Positions 9,949 through 19,934 of a DNA stretch of 64,000 bases are shown here, in pieces (positions within the stretch are counted from its first letter, which is position 1; every line of letters begins with the position of its first letter). Origin of the DNA: Bacillota bacterium (GTDB lineage Bacteria > Bacillota > Clostridia > Lachnospirales > Lachnospiraceae); the NCBI GenBank assembly GCA_023415635.1, contig JAEZJV010000003.1:59563-123562 (forward strand), written 5' to 3'. The translations under genes were made by a program, and so were the position numbers. The notes beneath the pieces were generated by a model. The model ran no database searches, was not told the origin of the DNA, and saw only the letters and a list, made by a program, of their open reading frames with translations.

Positions 9949-9987
9949 AAACTGTAATTTTGCAGTCATATGAAAGTAAGATATACA
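9949..9987 (+). promoter_or_regulatory. promoter and possible response-regulator site before the exporter
   Basis: TTGCAG at 9960-9965 and TATACA at 9982-9987 are spaced 16 bp, matching the layout before the regulator gene. Just upstream ACTGTAATTTTGCAGT forms an ACTG/CAGT inverted repeat over the -35 box, a reasonable position for activation. This is inference. Confidence 0.45.
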
Positions 9988-10038
9988 GGTTAAATTTATA
10001 GTAGGGCTTAAAAAGCCAACTATAGTAGGAGGTCTGTC

Positions 10039-10722
10039 ATGGAAATATTAAGAGTTGAACATCTGTCAAAGCAATATGGGACAGGTGAAACTGCCGTAAA
10101 GGCAATTGATAATATTAATTTTTCGATTAACAAAGGGGAATTTGTAGCGATTATCGGTCCTTCTGGATCGGGCAAATCCACGCTTTTACACCTTCTGGGC
10201 GGGGTTGACCGTCCGACTTCGGGGAAGGTATACGTAGATACTACTGACATCTATAATCTAAATGAAACTCAGCTTGCAATCTTCCGGCGCCGGCAGATTG
10301 GTTTGGTCTATCAGTTCTTTAACCTGATTCCCGTGCTAACAGTGGAAGAGAATATGATGCTGCCCTTATTGCTGGACGAGCAGAAGGTTAATCATAAGCA
10401 ATTCGCAGGTATCGTGAAGACGCTGAATCTTGAGAATCGACTGAAACACCTGCCGAACCAGCTGTCCGGAGGCCAGCAGCAGAGGGTATCAATAGGAAGG
10501 GCGTTGATCAATAACCCTGCCATTATGCTGGCGGATGAGCCGACAGGGAACCTGGACAGCAAGAATAGTAATGAAATCATCGAGCTGCTTAGGATGTTCA
10601 ATAAGACCTATCAGCAGACACTGCTGGTGATTACCCATGATGAGAGGATTGCCCTTCAGGCAGACCGTATCATAGCGATTGAGGACGGTCATATCACCAG
10701 GAATGAGGTGATTCGTCCATGA
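10039..10722 (+). CDS. ABC exporter ATP-binding subunit (MacB/LolD type)
   Basis: This 227-residue ATPase has Walker A GPSGSGKST at residues 40-48, signature LSGGQQQRVSIGRAL near 141, Walker B with ADEPTGNLD near 163 and the H-loop in VITHDE. The N-terminal pattern (LSKQYGTGETAVKAIDNI) is that of the MacB/FtsE/BceA group, which work with FtsX-type permeases. Its stop overlaps the start of the permease gene by four bases (ATGA), so the two are translationally coupled. The complex probably exports or responds to a peptide or antibiotic at the membrane. Confidence 0.93.
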   Translation: MEILRVEHLSKQYGTGETAVKAIDNINFSINKGEFVAIIGPSGSGKSTLLHLLGGVDRPTSGKVYVDTTDIYNLNETQLAIFRRRQIGLVYQFFNLIPVLTVEENMMLPLLLDEQKVNHKQFAGIVKTLNLENRLKHLPNQLSGGQQQRVSIGRALINNPAIMLADEPTGNLDSKNSNEIIELLRMFNKTYQQTLLVITHDERIALQADRIIAIEDGHITRNEVIRP

Positions 10723-13328
10723 ACATCGTAAATAAATTGACACTTCGCCAGCTGATACTGAATAAGAAGCGCACCCTTGTCACAATCATCGGGACGATTA
10801 TTTCCGCAGCAATGATCACGGCAGTGGCTGTTTTGGCATGTTCCTTCGTGGACCTGATGCAACGGGGAGAGATCAAGAAAAGCGGGGAGTGGCATGCAAA
10901 ATACATCAGTATAAATGCAGACCAGCTCCATAAGCTTAAAGAGGATGAAGGGACAAAGGCAATTATTCTTAGTCAGGATATCGGCTACAGCCTTCTACCT
11001 GGAAGTCAGAATAAGAACAAACCTTATCTTTACCTTAAGGGATTCAGTAGGGAAGGTTATGAGCATTTTCCGATAGAGCTTACCCAGGGACGATTACCGG
11101 AGAAGCCGGATGAATTGGTACTCTCACAAGCAGTTATTGATAATGCAAAGGTGAATTATAAGCTCGGAGACAGGATATCTCTGAAGCTCGGAAAAAGACA
11201 GACAACCATAGAAGGGATGGAACAACAGGAGCTTGATCAAGGCTATTCTCTTCAGTGGGAGGAAGGACAGCTTTCGGAGTATCTGACGGTGGATACGGAA
11301 AAGAGCTATACTATTGTCGGTTTTGTCAAGACACCTTACTGGGAATTTACTTGGGCACCTGGTTATACCGCCTTGGCCTTTATGGATGATAAGACGGTAG
11401 CCAAAGAGGGAACCTTTGATGCATCAGTGATTTATAAGAAGGTAACAAATCATCTTTTCGATCATGCCAGGAAGCTTCTACCTGAGAGTCAGATTGTATT
11501 TAATAATGCACTATTGAGATATTATGGGGTGGTTAGCGATGATCAGATTAGGAGCATGCTTTTTATCCTGTCTGGAATCATTATCTGTATTATCATGATC
11601 GGATCGATTTCCCTGATTTATAATGCCTTTGCCATATCGGTTTCAGAACGCTCCAGGTATCTTGGTATGCTATCCAGTGTGGGAGCGACGAAGAAGCAGA
11701 AGAGAAATTCTGTATTCTTCGAAGGAGCCGTCATAGGATTAATCAGTATTCCCTTGGGTATCGCAGCTGGTTATCTTGGTCTGGGGATTACTTATCTATG
11801 TATCAATCCGATTGTGAAAAGTGCCATGTTTGTGGAGGTTGGTCTTCGGTTACAGGTACACCCGGTCATAATTTTAATTGCTGTGCTAGTATCCGGCTTG
11901 ACGATATTAATATCAACCTATATTCCTGCACGGAGGGCTTCCAATATATCTGCCATAGATGCTATCCGTCAGACTGCGGATATCAGGATTAAGAGGAAGC
12001 AGGTGAATACCTTAAAAATCACACGGAGGATATTTGGTATCGAGGGAGATCTTGGGCTGAAGAACTTAAAAAGAAATCATAAAAGATATCAAGCTACGGT
12101 ATTCTCGCTGATTATCAGTATGATGCTTTTTTTAGTGGTTACGGATTTTACCGACAGTATCAAGAAATCTCTGATTATGACCCAGGACGGAATTAATTTT
12201 GATGTATATTCCCTTGTAAGAACGGATCAGAATAGTGAAAAGGAAAGCATACTCGAACAGATTACAGCATTGGAAAATATGGTGGAATACTCAAGAATAG
12301 ACAGATGGATCGCATCAACCTGGGTTGAGGAAGCAGATATTGCAGAATTTCTGGAGGAGAATAAAAGCGAATTCATTCATAATGGAAAATATCCCTATGC
12401 CGTCTACATGAATATTCTGGATGATAGGGAATTGCTAAGCTATGCCAAAGAGGTTGGAGCAGATTATGCCGCTCTGACAGATACTGTAAATCCTTCTGTA
12501 ATCCTGATAGATGATATCACCTATAAAGATGAACGCACAGGTAAATATGTGAAGTCAAAGGCTCTTAATACAAAAGCCGGGAGGGACTTAATCCTGACAC
12601 TTGGGGATACTTCCGCAGAAAACCCGGTTGAGATAGGCTCAGTAAAGATTGACAGACTGACAGATAAGCTTCCCATGGGAGTCCATTCTACCGGTAAGGG
12701 TGCTGAGGTGAATATGGTGATCTCAAGGCAGGCAGCAGAGGCACTACTGCATGATAAGGAAAAAGACGCTTCCTCCTGGATTAGTACTTATGTTTATTAT
12801 AACAGTGAGAATCCGGTGAAGCTACAGGAGGAGCTGGAAGCTGTTCAGAATATCTTTGGCGTGGAGAAGCTATATATCAGAAATCTGTATTCCTATCGAC
12901 AGAGCGAGAAACAGCTGGTACTCATGGTGAGCGTGTTCACTTACGCCTTCCTCATTTTGATTACAGCAATCTGCGTGGCCAATATCCTCAATACCATATC
13001 GACAAGCATTGCTCTTCGAAAAAGAGAGTTTGCCATGCTGAAATCCGTTGGGATTACGCCAAAGGGTTTCAATAAAATGTTGAATTTTGAAAGCATCTTC
13101 TACGGAATCAAAGCTTTGTGCTATGGGCTGCCCATCAGTATTGCAGTAATGTATATGACGCACCGGGCTCTGATGATCAGCTTCCGCTTTCCCTTTGAGC
13201 TTCCCATAAAAAGTATTCTGACCGTGGTGATTTCCGTGTTTGTGATTGTCGGTACAGCGATGCTTTATTCAAGCGCCAAGGTGAAGAAGGAGAATATTAT
13301 TGATGCCCTGAAGCAGGAAATAACCTAA
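10719..13328 (+). CDS. FtsX-family ABC permease
   Basis: This 869-residue protein has two FtsX-type halves. The first has a membrane segment at about residues 19-42, a large extracytoplasmic domain and three membrane segments near 280-400. The second starts with a segment near 460, has another extracytoplasmic domain and ends with three more near 740-865. Eight segments and two large external domains are typical of MacB-like or LolC-like permeases fused in tandem, and differ from the ten-segment BceB layout. It starts within the last codons of the ATPase gene. Confidence 0.88.
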   Translation: MNIVNKLTLRQLILNKKRTLVTIIGTIISAAMITAVAVLACSFVDLMQRGEIKKSGEWHAKYISINADQLHKLKEDEGTKAIILSQDIGYSLLPGSQNKNKPYLYLKGFSREGYEHFPIELTQGRLPEKPDELVLSQAVIDNAKVNYKLGDRISLKLGKRQTTIEGMEQQELDQGYSLQWEEGQLSEYLTVDTEKSYTIVGFVKTPYWEFTWAPGYTALAFMDDKTVAKEGTFDASVIYKKVTNHLFDHARKLLPESQIVFNNALLRYYGVVSDDQIRSMLFILSGIIICIIMIGSISLIYNAFAISVSERSRYLGMLSSVGATKKQKRNSVFFEGAVIGLISIPLGIAAGYLGLGITYLCINPIVKSAMFVEVGLRLQVHPVIILIAVLVSGLTILISTYIPARRASNISAIDAIRQTADIRIKRKQVNTLKITRRIFGIEGDLGLKNLKRNHKRYQATVFSLIISMMLFLVVTDFTDSIKKSLIMTQDGINFDVYSLVRTDQNSEKESILEQITALENMVEYSRIDRWIASTWVEEADIAEFLEENKSEFIHNGKYPYAVYMNILDDRELLSYAKEVGADYAALTDTVNPSVILIDDITYKDERTGKYVKSKALNTKAGRDLILTLGDTSAENPVEIGSVKIDRLTDKLPMGVHSTGKGAEVNMVISRQAAEALLHDKEKDASSWISTYVYYNSENPVKLQEELEAVQNIFGVEKLYIRNLYSYRQSEKQLVLMVSVFTYAFLILITAICVANILNTISTSIALRKREFAMLKSVGITPKGFNKMLNFESIFYGIKALCYGLPISIAVMYMTHRALMISFRFPFELPIKSILTVVISVFVIVGTAMLYSSAKVKKENIIDALKQEIT

Positions 13329-13510
13329 GAGAAGGCAGCCTAAAAAGAGTGCTGAGATACCTCTGCAGCCCTGTGTTTTTAATACTTAAGAAGGAAGAAA
13401 AAGGCATACTATGATTTAACATAATGCTGCTTGCATCTGACTGAATTTTCAGCTATTATATTATAAAGATTTATAACAACGATAACATGGTTGGAAGAGA
13501 GGTCAATGCA

Positions 13511-13990
13511 ATGCTTAAGGACGAATATATCAATTTTACCATTGAGAAACAAAAGCATATTGCCCTGATAGCCCACGATAGCAAAAAGAAAGAGCTGGTG
13601 GACTGGGTCGAGGCAAATAAGAACATATTGAAGAATCATTTTCTTTGCGGTACGGGAACAACTGCAAGAATGATAGCAGATAAGACGGAGCTGCCCGTAA
13701 AAGGGTATAACAGTGGTCCTTTAGGCGGTGATCAGCAGATCGGATCAAGAATAGTGGAGGGTAATATTGATTTTGTCATCTTCTTCTGGGATCCTTTGGA
13801 GTCACAGCCCCATGACCCTGATGTGAAGGCGTTGCTTCGCATCTGTGCGGTGTATGATATTCCGGTGGCAAATAATAAGGCAACAGCAGACTTTCTGATT
13901 ACCTCCAAATTCATGAACGAGGAGTATGAGAGAAAGGTACTCAATTACAATGCTATCATCCAAAACCGGATCAAGGAATTAAGTGAATAG
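13511..13990 (+). CDS. mgsA: methylglyoxal synthase
   Basis: The product converts dihydroxyacetone phosphate to methylglyoxal and phosphate, a bypass of lower glycolysis used when phosphorylated sugars build up. The motifs CGTGTTA, SGPLGGDQQIG (with the catalytic Asp) and FFWDPL followed by HDPDVKALLR are all present. From ATG 13511 it is 159 residues, normal for the family; an upstream in-frame ATG at 13487 lacks a good ribosome site whereas GAAGAGAGG precedes 13511. It is a single-gene unit with its own terminator. Confidence 0.95.
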   Translation: MLKDEYINFTIEKQKHIALIAHDSKKKELVDWVEANKNILKNHFLCGTGTTARMIADKTELPVKGYNSGPLGGDQQIGSRIVEGNIDFVIFFWDPLESQPHDPDVKALLRICAVYDIPVANNKATADFLITSKFMNEEYERKVLNYNAIIQNRIKELSE

Positions 13991-14025
13991 TTCGGAATTA
14001 TAGAATATCAAATCAGAATTAAATC

Positions 14026-14091
14026 AGCTCTGTTCGACATTTCCTGAGTGATTGGCATATTATGCTCAGAAGATCTTGAACAGAGCTTTTT
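14026..14091 (+). terminator. terminator after mgsA
   Basis: A perfect 10-bp outer stem (AGCTCTGTTC with GAACAGAGCT) encloses a CTGAG/CTCAG stem and is followed by TTTTT. Confidence 0.85.
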
Positions 14092-14237
14092 GAGTTCTGT
14101 CTATAGAGAGAATATTCTCTCGCGGTAAATAAGAAAATACAAGAAAGGATGGTATCCTTACAGAAATTGGTATATAATAGAAGTTAAGCGGTAATCAGCT
14201 GCATTGGTAATCATCATGTACAGAAGGGGGCAGAAGC

Positions 14238-14729
14238 TTGAAACAATTCAGGATTAGATTCATAGTACTAGGCTTAAGTTGTATAGTCGGTATACTCCTA
14301 TTTGCCAGCTGTAGCAAAAATAAGGATGTGACATATTATAACTATACCTTCCGCGACGAGAATGATGTTTGGGAAGCCGAATTAAAGATCGAGGGTTCAA
14401 CTACCTTTTATACGAATGACAACGGAGCACTGGATGTTGATAATCGTTTTAACAGTGCATTGATTGTTGTCTATAAGGGTGAGCTTTTAGAGCTGCAGGG
14501 AATTAGGAATTTGAAGATTTCCTATGAGGGTGCAGTCCTGGGTGGAAGTCAGGAGGTAGAATATGGAGAGGGAGAACATATTAATTCCAAGGTGTTTAAA
14601 TTAACAGGCGGTGGCAATGGTGCAACCCCGCCGGAGGATGATGTGATTATGGTGACGATACAGATAGATGACCGGGAAACACAGAATTTGGAATTGACAA
14701 CTGCGAAGCATAAATTCGAAACCTACTGA
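14238..14729 (+). CDS. small lipoprotein of unknown function
   Basis: This 163-residue protein starts at TTG 14238, preceded by AAGGGGG. Residues 1-24 form a lipoprotein signal ending LLFASC, with the lipidated cysteine at about residue 25. The mature part is rich in beta-strand-like segments (YYNYTFRDENDVWEAELKIE) with no recognisable catalytic motif. It is probably tethered to the outer face of the membrane. It is a single gene, followed by a terminator shared with the converging LysR gene. Confidence 0.75.
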   Translation: MKQFRIRFIVLGLSCIVGILLFASCSKNKDVTYYNYTFRDENDVWEAELKIEGSTTFYTNDNGALDVDNRFNSALIVVYKGELLELQGIRNLKISYEGAVLGGSQEVEYGEGEHINSKVFKLTGGGNGATPPEDDVIMVTIQIDDRETQNLELTTAKHKFETY

Positions 14730-14771
14730 TGAATCGATTGCTTCGTTATAAAAGGGATAAATTAATTGCAC

Positions 14772-14834
14772 AAAGAGGCTCATGCATAATTCTTTAAAGT
14801 ACCATAGAATGAGAATTAGCATCAGCCTCTTTTA
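14772..14834. terminator. bidirectional terminator between lipoprotein and LysR genes
   Basis: AAAGAGGCT pairs with AGCCTCTTT; A-rich and T-rich flanks would let it serve both converging genes. Confidence 0.75.
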
Positions 14835-14848
14835 AGTATTTAACGTAA

Positions 14849-15745
14849 TTATTTAGTCTCACCGCCGATATGCTCAGTCAGGTTGTCGATGAAGAATTTT
14901 GCCGCATCCGATAGGGGAATATCCGTATTATAAGCAGCTACCAGCATTCGGGCCGGGATTTCCTTATCTATATTGATAACCGTCAGATCCTCCAGCTCCT
15001 TCACACAGTAATCAGGAATAAATGCAATGCCAAGGCCGATCTTTGCAAGATCAATCAGCAGATCGTTGCTGCTGAGCTCAATGGCAGGAACCAGATCCAG
15101 GGAGTTCTCGAGGAACAGGTTATGCAAAAACATGCTTGTGGTGGAGCGTTTATCCAGCATCAGGATCGGATATTGCTGAAGCTCCTGCAGAGAAACTGGA
15201 CGATCCTGCAGAGGAAAAGCTTCCTGGTTGGCGATAAAGATATCCCGGAACTCTTTCACGGGAAGAATCTGCATCAGATTATTCAAGGCAGAGTTAGGGG
15301 AATTGGTTACAATCACATCGACATCATTGCGTTCCAGAAGCTTTGCGCACTGCATAGAGGTGCCATTGGTTACCTTGATATGGATATTTGGATATTTTTT
15401 ATGAAATTTATTTAAATAAGGGACAAGGTAATAGCGGCAGATTGTATCACTAGCTCCTATTCTCAACTGAACTCCGCTCTTAGGGTCGGCACATAACTGG
15501 TTTTCACCACGGATGATCAGGTTGATCGCAGGCTCGATATGCTTTAGTAAAAGCTCGCCTTCCTTGGTCAAAGCTACCCTCTTGGTACTACGAATAAACA
15601 AGGGCTGATTTAAACGCTTTTCCAAGGTTTTGATAGATTGACTGACAGCTGATTGGGAGATGAATAGAGTATCGGCCGCATCACTGAAGCTTAGACTCTT
15701 TGCAACTTGATAAAAGACTTTATATAATTCATAGTTAATATCCAT
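14849..15745 (-). CDS. LysR-family transcriptional regulator
   Basis: This 298-residue regulator has an N-terminal winged HTH (FYQVAKSLSFSDAADTLFIS, then SAVSQSIKTLEKRL) and a periplasmic-binding-like effector domain from about residue 90. The open frame extends 30 codons upstream, but GGAGGTG sits just before the ATG at 15745 and the HTH begins right after it. It diverges from purL with about 295 bases between starts. The effector is unknown, and nothing shows that it regulates purL. Confidence 0.9.
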   Translation of the reverse strand: MDINYELYKVFYQVAKSLSFSDAADTLFISQSAVSQSIKTLEKRLNQPLFIRSTKRVALTKEGELLLKHIEPAINLIIRGENQLCADPKSGVQLRIGASDTICRYYLVPYLNKFHKKYPNIHIKVTNGTSMQCAKLLERNDVDVIVTNSPNSALNNLMQILPVKEFRDIFIANQEAFPLQDRPVSLQELQQYPILMLDKRSTTSMFLHNLFLENSLDLVPAIELSSNDLLIDLAKIGLGIAFIPDYCVKELEDLTVINIDKEIPARMLVAAYNTDIPLSDAAKFFIDNLTEHIGGETK

Positions 15746-15923
15746 AAGCACCTCCGTAATTGCGTTTTCTCTCTTTACAAATTTACATAATGGATGTCTG
15801 ATAACTTGGACATATAACCTCCGTAAAGTAAGCACTTAAGGGCTTCCGTGTCCATACATATCATGCCACCATAGTGGTACGACCTATTAGTAGACCTAAT
15901 AAAAAGCTTAACATATATTAATT

Positions 15924-15951
15924 TTGATTATAAGACATGTTATGCTATAAT
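15924..15951 (+). promoter_or_regulatory. purL promoter
   Basis: TTGATT at 15924-15929 and TATAAT at 15946-15951 are 16 bp apart. The roughly 85-base leader that follows does not show a recognisable purine riboswitch. Confidence 0.6.
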
Positions 15952-16040
15952 GCAAGTAATGATTAACCGTATAGAGGTAAATTCGAGGGAAAATACATAA
16001 ATATGGGGCATGGACCTCCTTATGAAAGGAAGCATATCGA

Positions 16041-19000
16041 ATGAAGGATGTAAAAAGAATTTATGTGGAAAAGAAAAAGCCATATGCTGTCAGAGAGAAA
16101 GAACTAAAATCTGAGCTGCGTAGTTATCTGGGTATGAAGGAATTGGAAGAAGTAAGGGTTTTAATCCGTTATGACATAGAAAATCTGAGTGAGGAAACCT
16201 ACCGCAGGGCACTGGGAACTGTATTCTCCGAGCCACCGTTGGATTATTTATATGAAGAGAAATTTGAAGCAGGCAGTGAGGATTGGATTTTTACCGTAGA
16301 ATATCTCCCCGGACAGTTTGATATGCGTGCTGATTCGGCAGAGCAATGTGTAAAGCTGCTGAATGAGAAGGAAGAGCCCGTGATACGTTCTGCTACCACC
16401 TATATCTTGTCCGGTGCTATTACGGAGGAAGAATTCGAGCGAATTAAAGGCTATTGTATTAATCCGGTGGATTCAAGAGAAGCGGAGGAAGGTAAGCCGA
16501 AGACCTTAATAACAGAGTTTGAAGAGCCTGAGGATGTCATGCTTTTATCCGGATTTCAGACCATGCCGGAACAGGAATTAAAGGAGCTATACTATTCTCT
16601 TAATCTTGCAATGACCTTTCAGGATTTTTTGCATATTCAATATTATTTCCAATCAGAAGAGAAGCGCGATCCATCCATGACTGAAATCAGGGTTCTGGAT
16701 ACCTATTGGTCCGATCATTGCAGACACACCACCTTCCTGACAGAATTAAAAGAAATTAACATAGAAGAGGGTTATTATGAAAAACCCATCCGAGAGGCCT
16801 ATGAGAGCTATCTTAGAGAACGCGAAAGGCTTTATGCAGGCAGAGACGATAAGTATATCTCATTGATGGATATCGCATTACTGGCGATGAAAAAGTTGAA
16901 AGCAGACGGTAAACTGGAAGACATGGAAGAATCGGATGAGATTAATGCCTGTTCCATCATCGTTCCTGTTGAGATAGACGGAAAGACAGAGGAATGGCTG
17001 GTATTCTTCAAAAATGAAACTCACAACCACCCGACAGAGATTGAACCCTTCGGCGGTGCGGCAACCTGTCTTGGGGGTGCCATTCGTGATCCACTGTCAG
17101 GCAGAGGTTATGTATATCAGGCAATGCGTGTTACCGGTGCAGCTGATCCCACAGTATCCTTAAAGGAGACTCTGAAGGGTAAGCTGGCACAGCGAAAAAT
17201 CTGTACCGGTGCTGCGGCAGGCTATAGCTCTTATGGAAATCAAATCGGGCTTGCAACCGGTCTGGTAGACGAAGTGTATCACCCGAATTATGTTGCAAAG
17301 AGAATGGAGATCGGTGCTGTCATGGGAGCTGCACCGAGGAACAATGTTATCCGTGAGAATTCTGACCCGGGAGATGTCATCATTCTGATGGGAGGAAGAA
17401 CCGGACGTGACGGTTGTGGTGGTGCGACCGGCTCCTCCAAGAGTCATACCACCGATTCGATTGAAACCTGCGGAGCTGAGGTTCAGAAGGGAAATGCCCC
17501 TACGGAGCGTAAGCTGCAGAGACTGTTCCGCAGAGAGGAAGTTAGCAGGCTGATAAAAAAATGTAATGATTTTGGTGCCGGTGGAGTATCCGTTGCAATC
17601 GGTGAGCTGGCAGCAGGACTTATCATTGAGCTCGATCAGGTTCCGAAAAAATATGCTGGTCTTGACGGTACAGAGCTTGCGATTTCGGAATCTCAGGAAA
17701 GAATGGCAGTTGTCGTTGATCCGAAGGATACTGACAGGATGCTTGCCTTTGCACAGGAGGAGAATCTTGAGGCGGTGGTAGTAGCGAAGGTTACCGAGGA
17801 ACCCAGACTGGTCATGAACTGGAGAGGTAAGGAAATCGTAAACATCTCCAGAGCATTTCTGGATACCAACGGTGCACATCAGGAAGCGACAGCCTGCGTA
17901 ACACTGCCACAGAAGGATAATAATTATCTGAAGAGCGGAACGATCAGCATGGAGGGCTCGGTTAAGGATACCTGGTTGAAGACCTTATCCGCACTAAACG
18001 TATGCTCTAAGAAGGGTCTTGTTGAGATGTTCGACAGCTCCATCGGAGCAGCAACCGTAACAATGCCCTATGGTGGTAAGTATCAGCTTTCCCCGATTCA
18101 GACCATGACTGCTAAACTCCCGGTACTTACGGGAAGCTGTGACACCGTATCCATGATGAGCTACGGTTTTGACCCGTATCTTTCCAGCTGGTCACCCTTC
18201 CATGGCTCTGTATATTCGATTTTATCCTCTGTCGCTAAGATTGTTGCGGCAGGCGGTGATCATACGAGGATCAGATTTACCTTCCAGGAGTTCTTCCGTA
18301 AGCTGGGCTATGATCCGAAACGTTGGGGTGAGCCCTTGGTAGCTCTTTTAGGAGCATATGATGCTCAGGTAAAATTGGGTCTGCCCTCTATCGGCGGAAA
18401 GGATAGTATGTCCGGCAGCTTCAATGATATTGATGTGCCCCCGACCCTGGTATCTTTTGCGGTAGATATCGCTAGATCAAAGGATATTATTTCGACAGAG
18501 CTTAAGAAGGCCGGTAATGTAATAGTTAAGTTTAATATACAAAAGGATGAGTATGAGCTTCCGGAGTATTCACAGGTCCTGACTCTTTATTCTCAGATAA
18601 CGAAGCTGATGAGAGAGGGTAGCATCAAGTCTGCCTTTGCTCTCGGCTTTGGAGGAGTTGCCGAAGCAGTCAGCAAGATGTCTTTCGGTAACAAGCTTGG
18701 TGTAAAGCTGTCCGATCAGCTTTCAAGAGAAGAGTTATTCCTTCCGGGTTATGGAGAAATAATAGCGGAAATGCCGGAAGCTACTGTTGACATACTTCAA
18801 AAAGCAGGCTTTACGGGTGAAGAGTATAGTATTCTCGGTACAGTAACCGAAGACCAGGAAATCAGCTATCAGGAAGTGTGCATTCAGATAGAGGAGGCTT
18901 TGGCAGCATGGACCGGAACTCTGGAGAAGGTATATCCTACCCGTTCCCAGGTTGCAAAAGCAAAGCTTGAAACAAAGCTTTTTGATGCTAAGCAGATTTA

Positions 19001-19820
19001 TACAGCAAAAAACAGGATAGCAAAACCGAAGGTATTTATTCCGGTATTCCCTGGAACCAACTGTGAATATGATACATGGTTAGCCTTCCAAAAAGCTGGG
19101 GCAGAGGTAGAAACTATCGTATTTAGAAATTTGTCGGCGGAACATATCCTAGATTCTGTAGCTGCCTTTACAGAGGGAATACAGGGGGCGCAGATTCTGA
19201 TGTTTCCCGGTGGTTTTTCTGCCGGAGACGAACCCGACGGTTCCGGTAAGTTTATTGCAACTGCTTTCCGTAACGAGCGGATTAAGGAAGCTGTAAGTGA
19301 TCTCTTAAATCATCGGGATGGCTTGGTGCTTGGTATCTGCAATGGCTTTCAGGCGTTGATTAAGCTTGGATTGCTGCCATATGGGGAGATTACACCTCAG
19401 AAGGAGGATTCACCTACTCTATCAACCAATCATATCGGACGTCATATTTCCAAGTCCGTATATACGAAGGTCGTAACGAATAAATCACCCTGGCTGATGA
19501 AGGCTGAGCTCGGAGGCATTTATTCCATACCGGCATCTCATGGAGAAGGAAGATTTGTCGCAAATGACGAATGGATAAAGAAGCTTTTTGCCAATGGACA
19601 GGTAGCGACTCAGTATGTTGATCTGGAGGGCAATCCAACCATGGATGAAGATTATAATCCGAATGGCTCCTATTATGCAATAGAGGGTATCACAAGTCCG
19701 GATGGCAGAGTACTTGGTAAGATGACTCATTCAGAACGTATCGGCTCATCAGTGGCGATGAATATCATCGGAGAGCAGAACCAGCATATTTTTGAGTCAG
19801 GTGTCTCTTATTTTAATTAA
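16041..19820 (+). CDS. purL: phosphoribosylformylglycinamidine synthase, single chain
   Basis: This 1259-residue enzyme catalyses the ATP- and glutamine-dependent fourth step of purine synthesis. The synthase part contains SDHCRHTTF near residue 230, ETHNHPTEIEPFGGAATCLG near 330 and a glycine-rich GGRTGRDGCGGATGSSKSH near 452. The C-terminal glutaminase domain contains GICNGFQALIKLG with the catalytic cysteine near residue 1100 and the downstream His in SHGEGRF. Fusion of both activities is usual in many clostridia, and the length fits. GAAAGGAAG precedes the start. No other pur genes are adjacent. Confidence 0.96.
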   Translation: MKDVKRIYVEKKKPYAVREKELKSELRSYLGMKELEEVRVLIRYDIENLSEETYRRALGTVFSEPPLDYLYEEKFEAGSEDWIFTVEYLPGQFDMRADSAEQCVKLLNEKEEPVIRSATTYILSGAITEEEFERIKGYCINPVDSREAEEGKPKTLITEFEEPEDVMLLSGFQTMPEQELKELYYSLNLAMTFQDFLHIQYYFQSEEKRDPSMTEIRVLDTYWSDHCRHTTFLTELKEINIEEGYYEKPIREAYESYLRERERLYAGRDDKYISLMDIALLAMKKLKADGKLEDMEESDEINACSIIVPVEIDGKTEEWLVFFKNETHNHPTEIEPFGGAATCLGGAIRDPLSGRGYVYQAMRVTGAADPTVSLKETLKGKLAQRKICTGAAAGYSSYGNQIGLATGLVDEVYHPNYVAKRMEIGAVMGAAPRNNVIRENSDPGDVIILMGGRTGRDGCGGATGSSKSHTTDSIETCGAEVQKGNAPTERKLQRLFRREEVSRLIKKCNDFGAGGVSVAIGELAAGLIIELDQVPKKYAGLDGTELAISESQERMAVVVDPKDTDRMLAFAQEENLEAVVVAKVTEEPRLVMNWRGKEIVNISRAFLDTNGAHQEATACVTLPQKDNNYLKSGTISMEGSVKDTWLKTLSALNVCSKKGLVEMFDSSIGAATVTMPYGGKYQLSPIQTMTAKLPVLTGSCDTVSMMSYGFDPYLSSWSPFHGSVYSILSSVAKIVAAGGDHTRIRFTFQEFFRKLGYDPKRWGEPLVALLGAYDAQVKLGLPSIGGKDSMSGSFNDIDVPPTLVSFAVDIARSKDIISTELKKAGNVIVKFNIQKDEYELPEYSQVLTLYSQITKLMREGSIKSAFALGFGGVAEAVSKMSFGNKLGVKLSDQLSREELFLPGYGEIIAEMPEATVDILQKAGFTGEEYSILGTVTEDQEISYQEVCIQIEEALAAWTGTLEKVYPTRSQVAKAKLETKLFDAKQIYTAKNRIAKPKVFIPVFPGTNCEYDTWLAFQKAGAEVETIVFRNLSAEHILDSVAAFTEGIQGAQILMFPGGFSAGDEPDGSGKFIATAFRNERIKEAVSDLLNHRDGLVLGICNGFQALIKLGLLPYGEITPQKEDSPTLSTNHIGRHISKSVYTKVVTNKSPWLMKAELGGIYSIPASHGEGRFVANDEWIKKLFANGQVATQYVDLEGNPTMDEDYNPNGSYYAIEGITSPDGRVLGKMTHSERIGSSVAMNIIGEQNQHIFESGVSYFN

Positions 19821-19857
19821 ACATGCTTTACTTCTTCTCTTTCTATGTATAGTTGAA

Positions 19858-19896
19858 GGAACGCTGAAAGACTTAAGCTTTCAGCGTTCTTTTATT
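19858..19896. terminator. terminator after purL (shared with ligase side)
   Basis: AACGCTGAAAG and CTTTCAGCGTT form a perfect 11-bp stem with a 7-base loop, then TCTTTTATTT. Confidence 0.85.
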
Positions 19897-19934
19897 TAGT
19901 GCGTTATCATAGCCATGTAGCTGAATTTGGCGCA

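Noticed and set aside
15952..16040. Purine riboswitch before purL
   Set aside because: Leader is too short and lacks the conserved junction sequences.
17160..17879. 239-codon minus-strand frame inside purL
   Set aside because: Shadow of a strongly conserved gene in the opposite frame.
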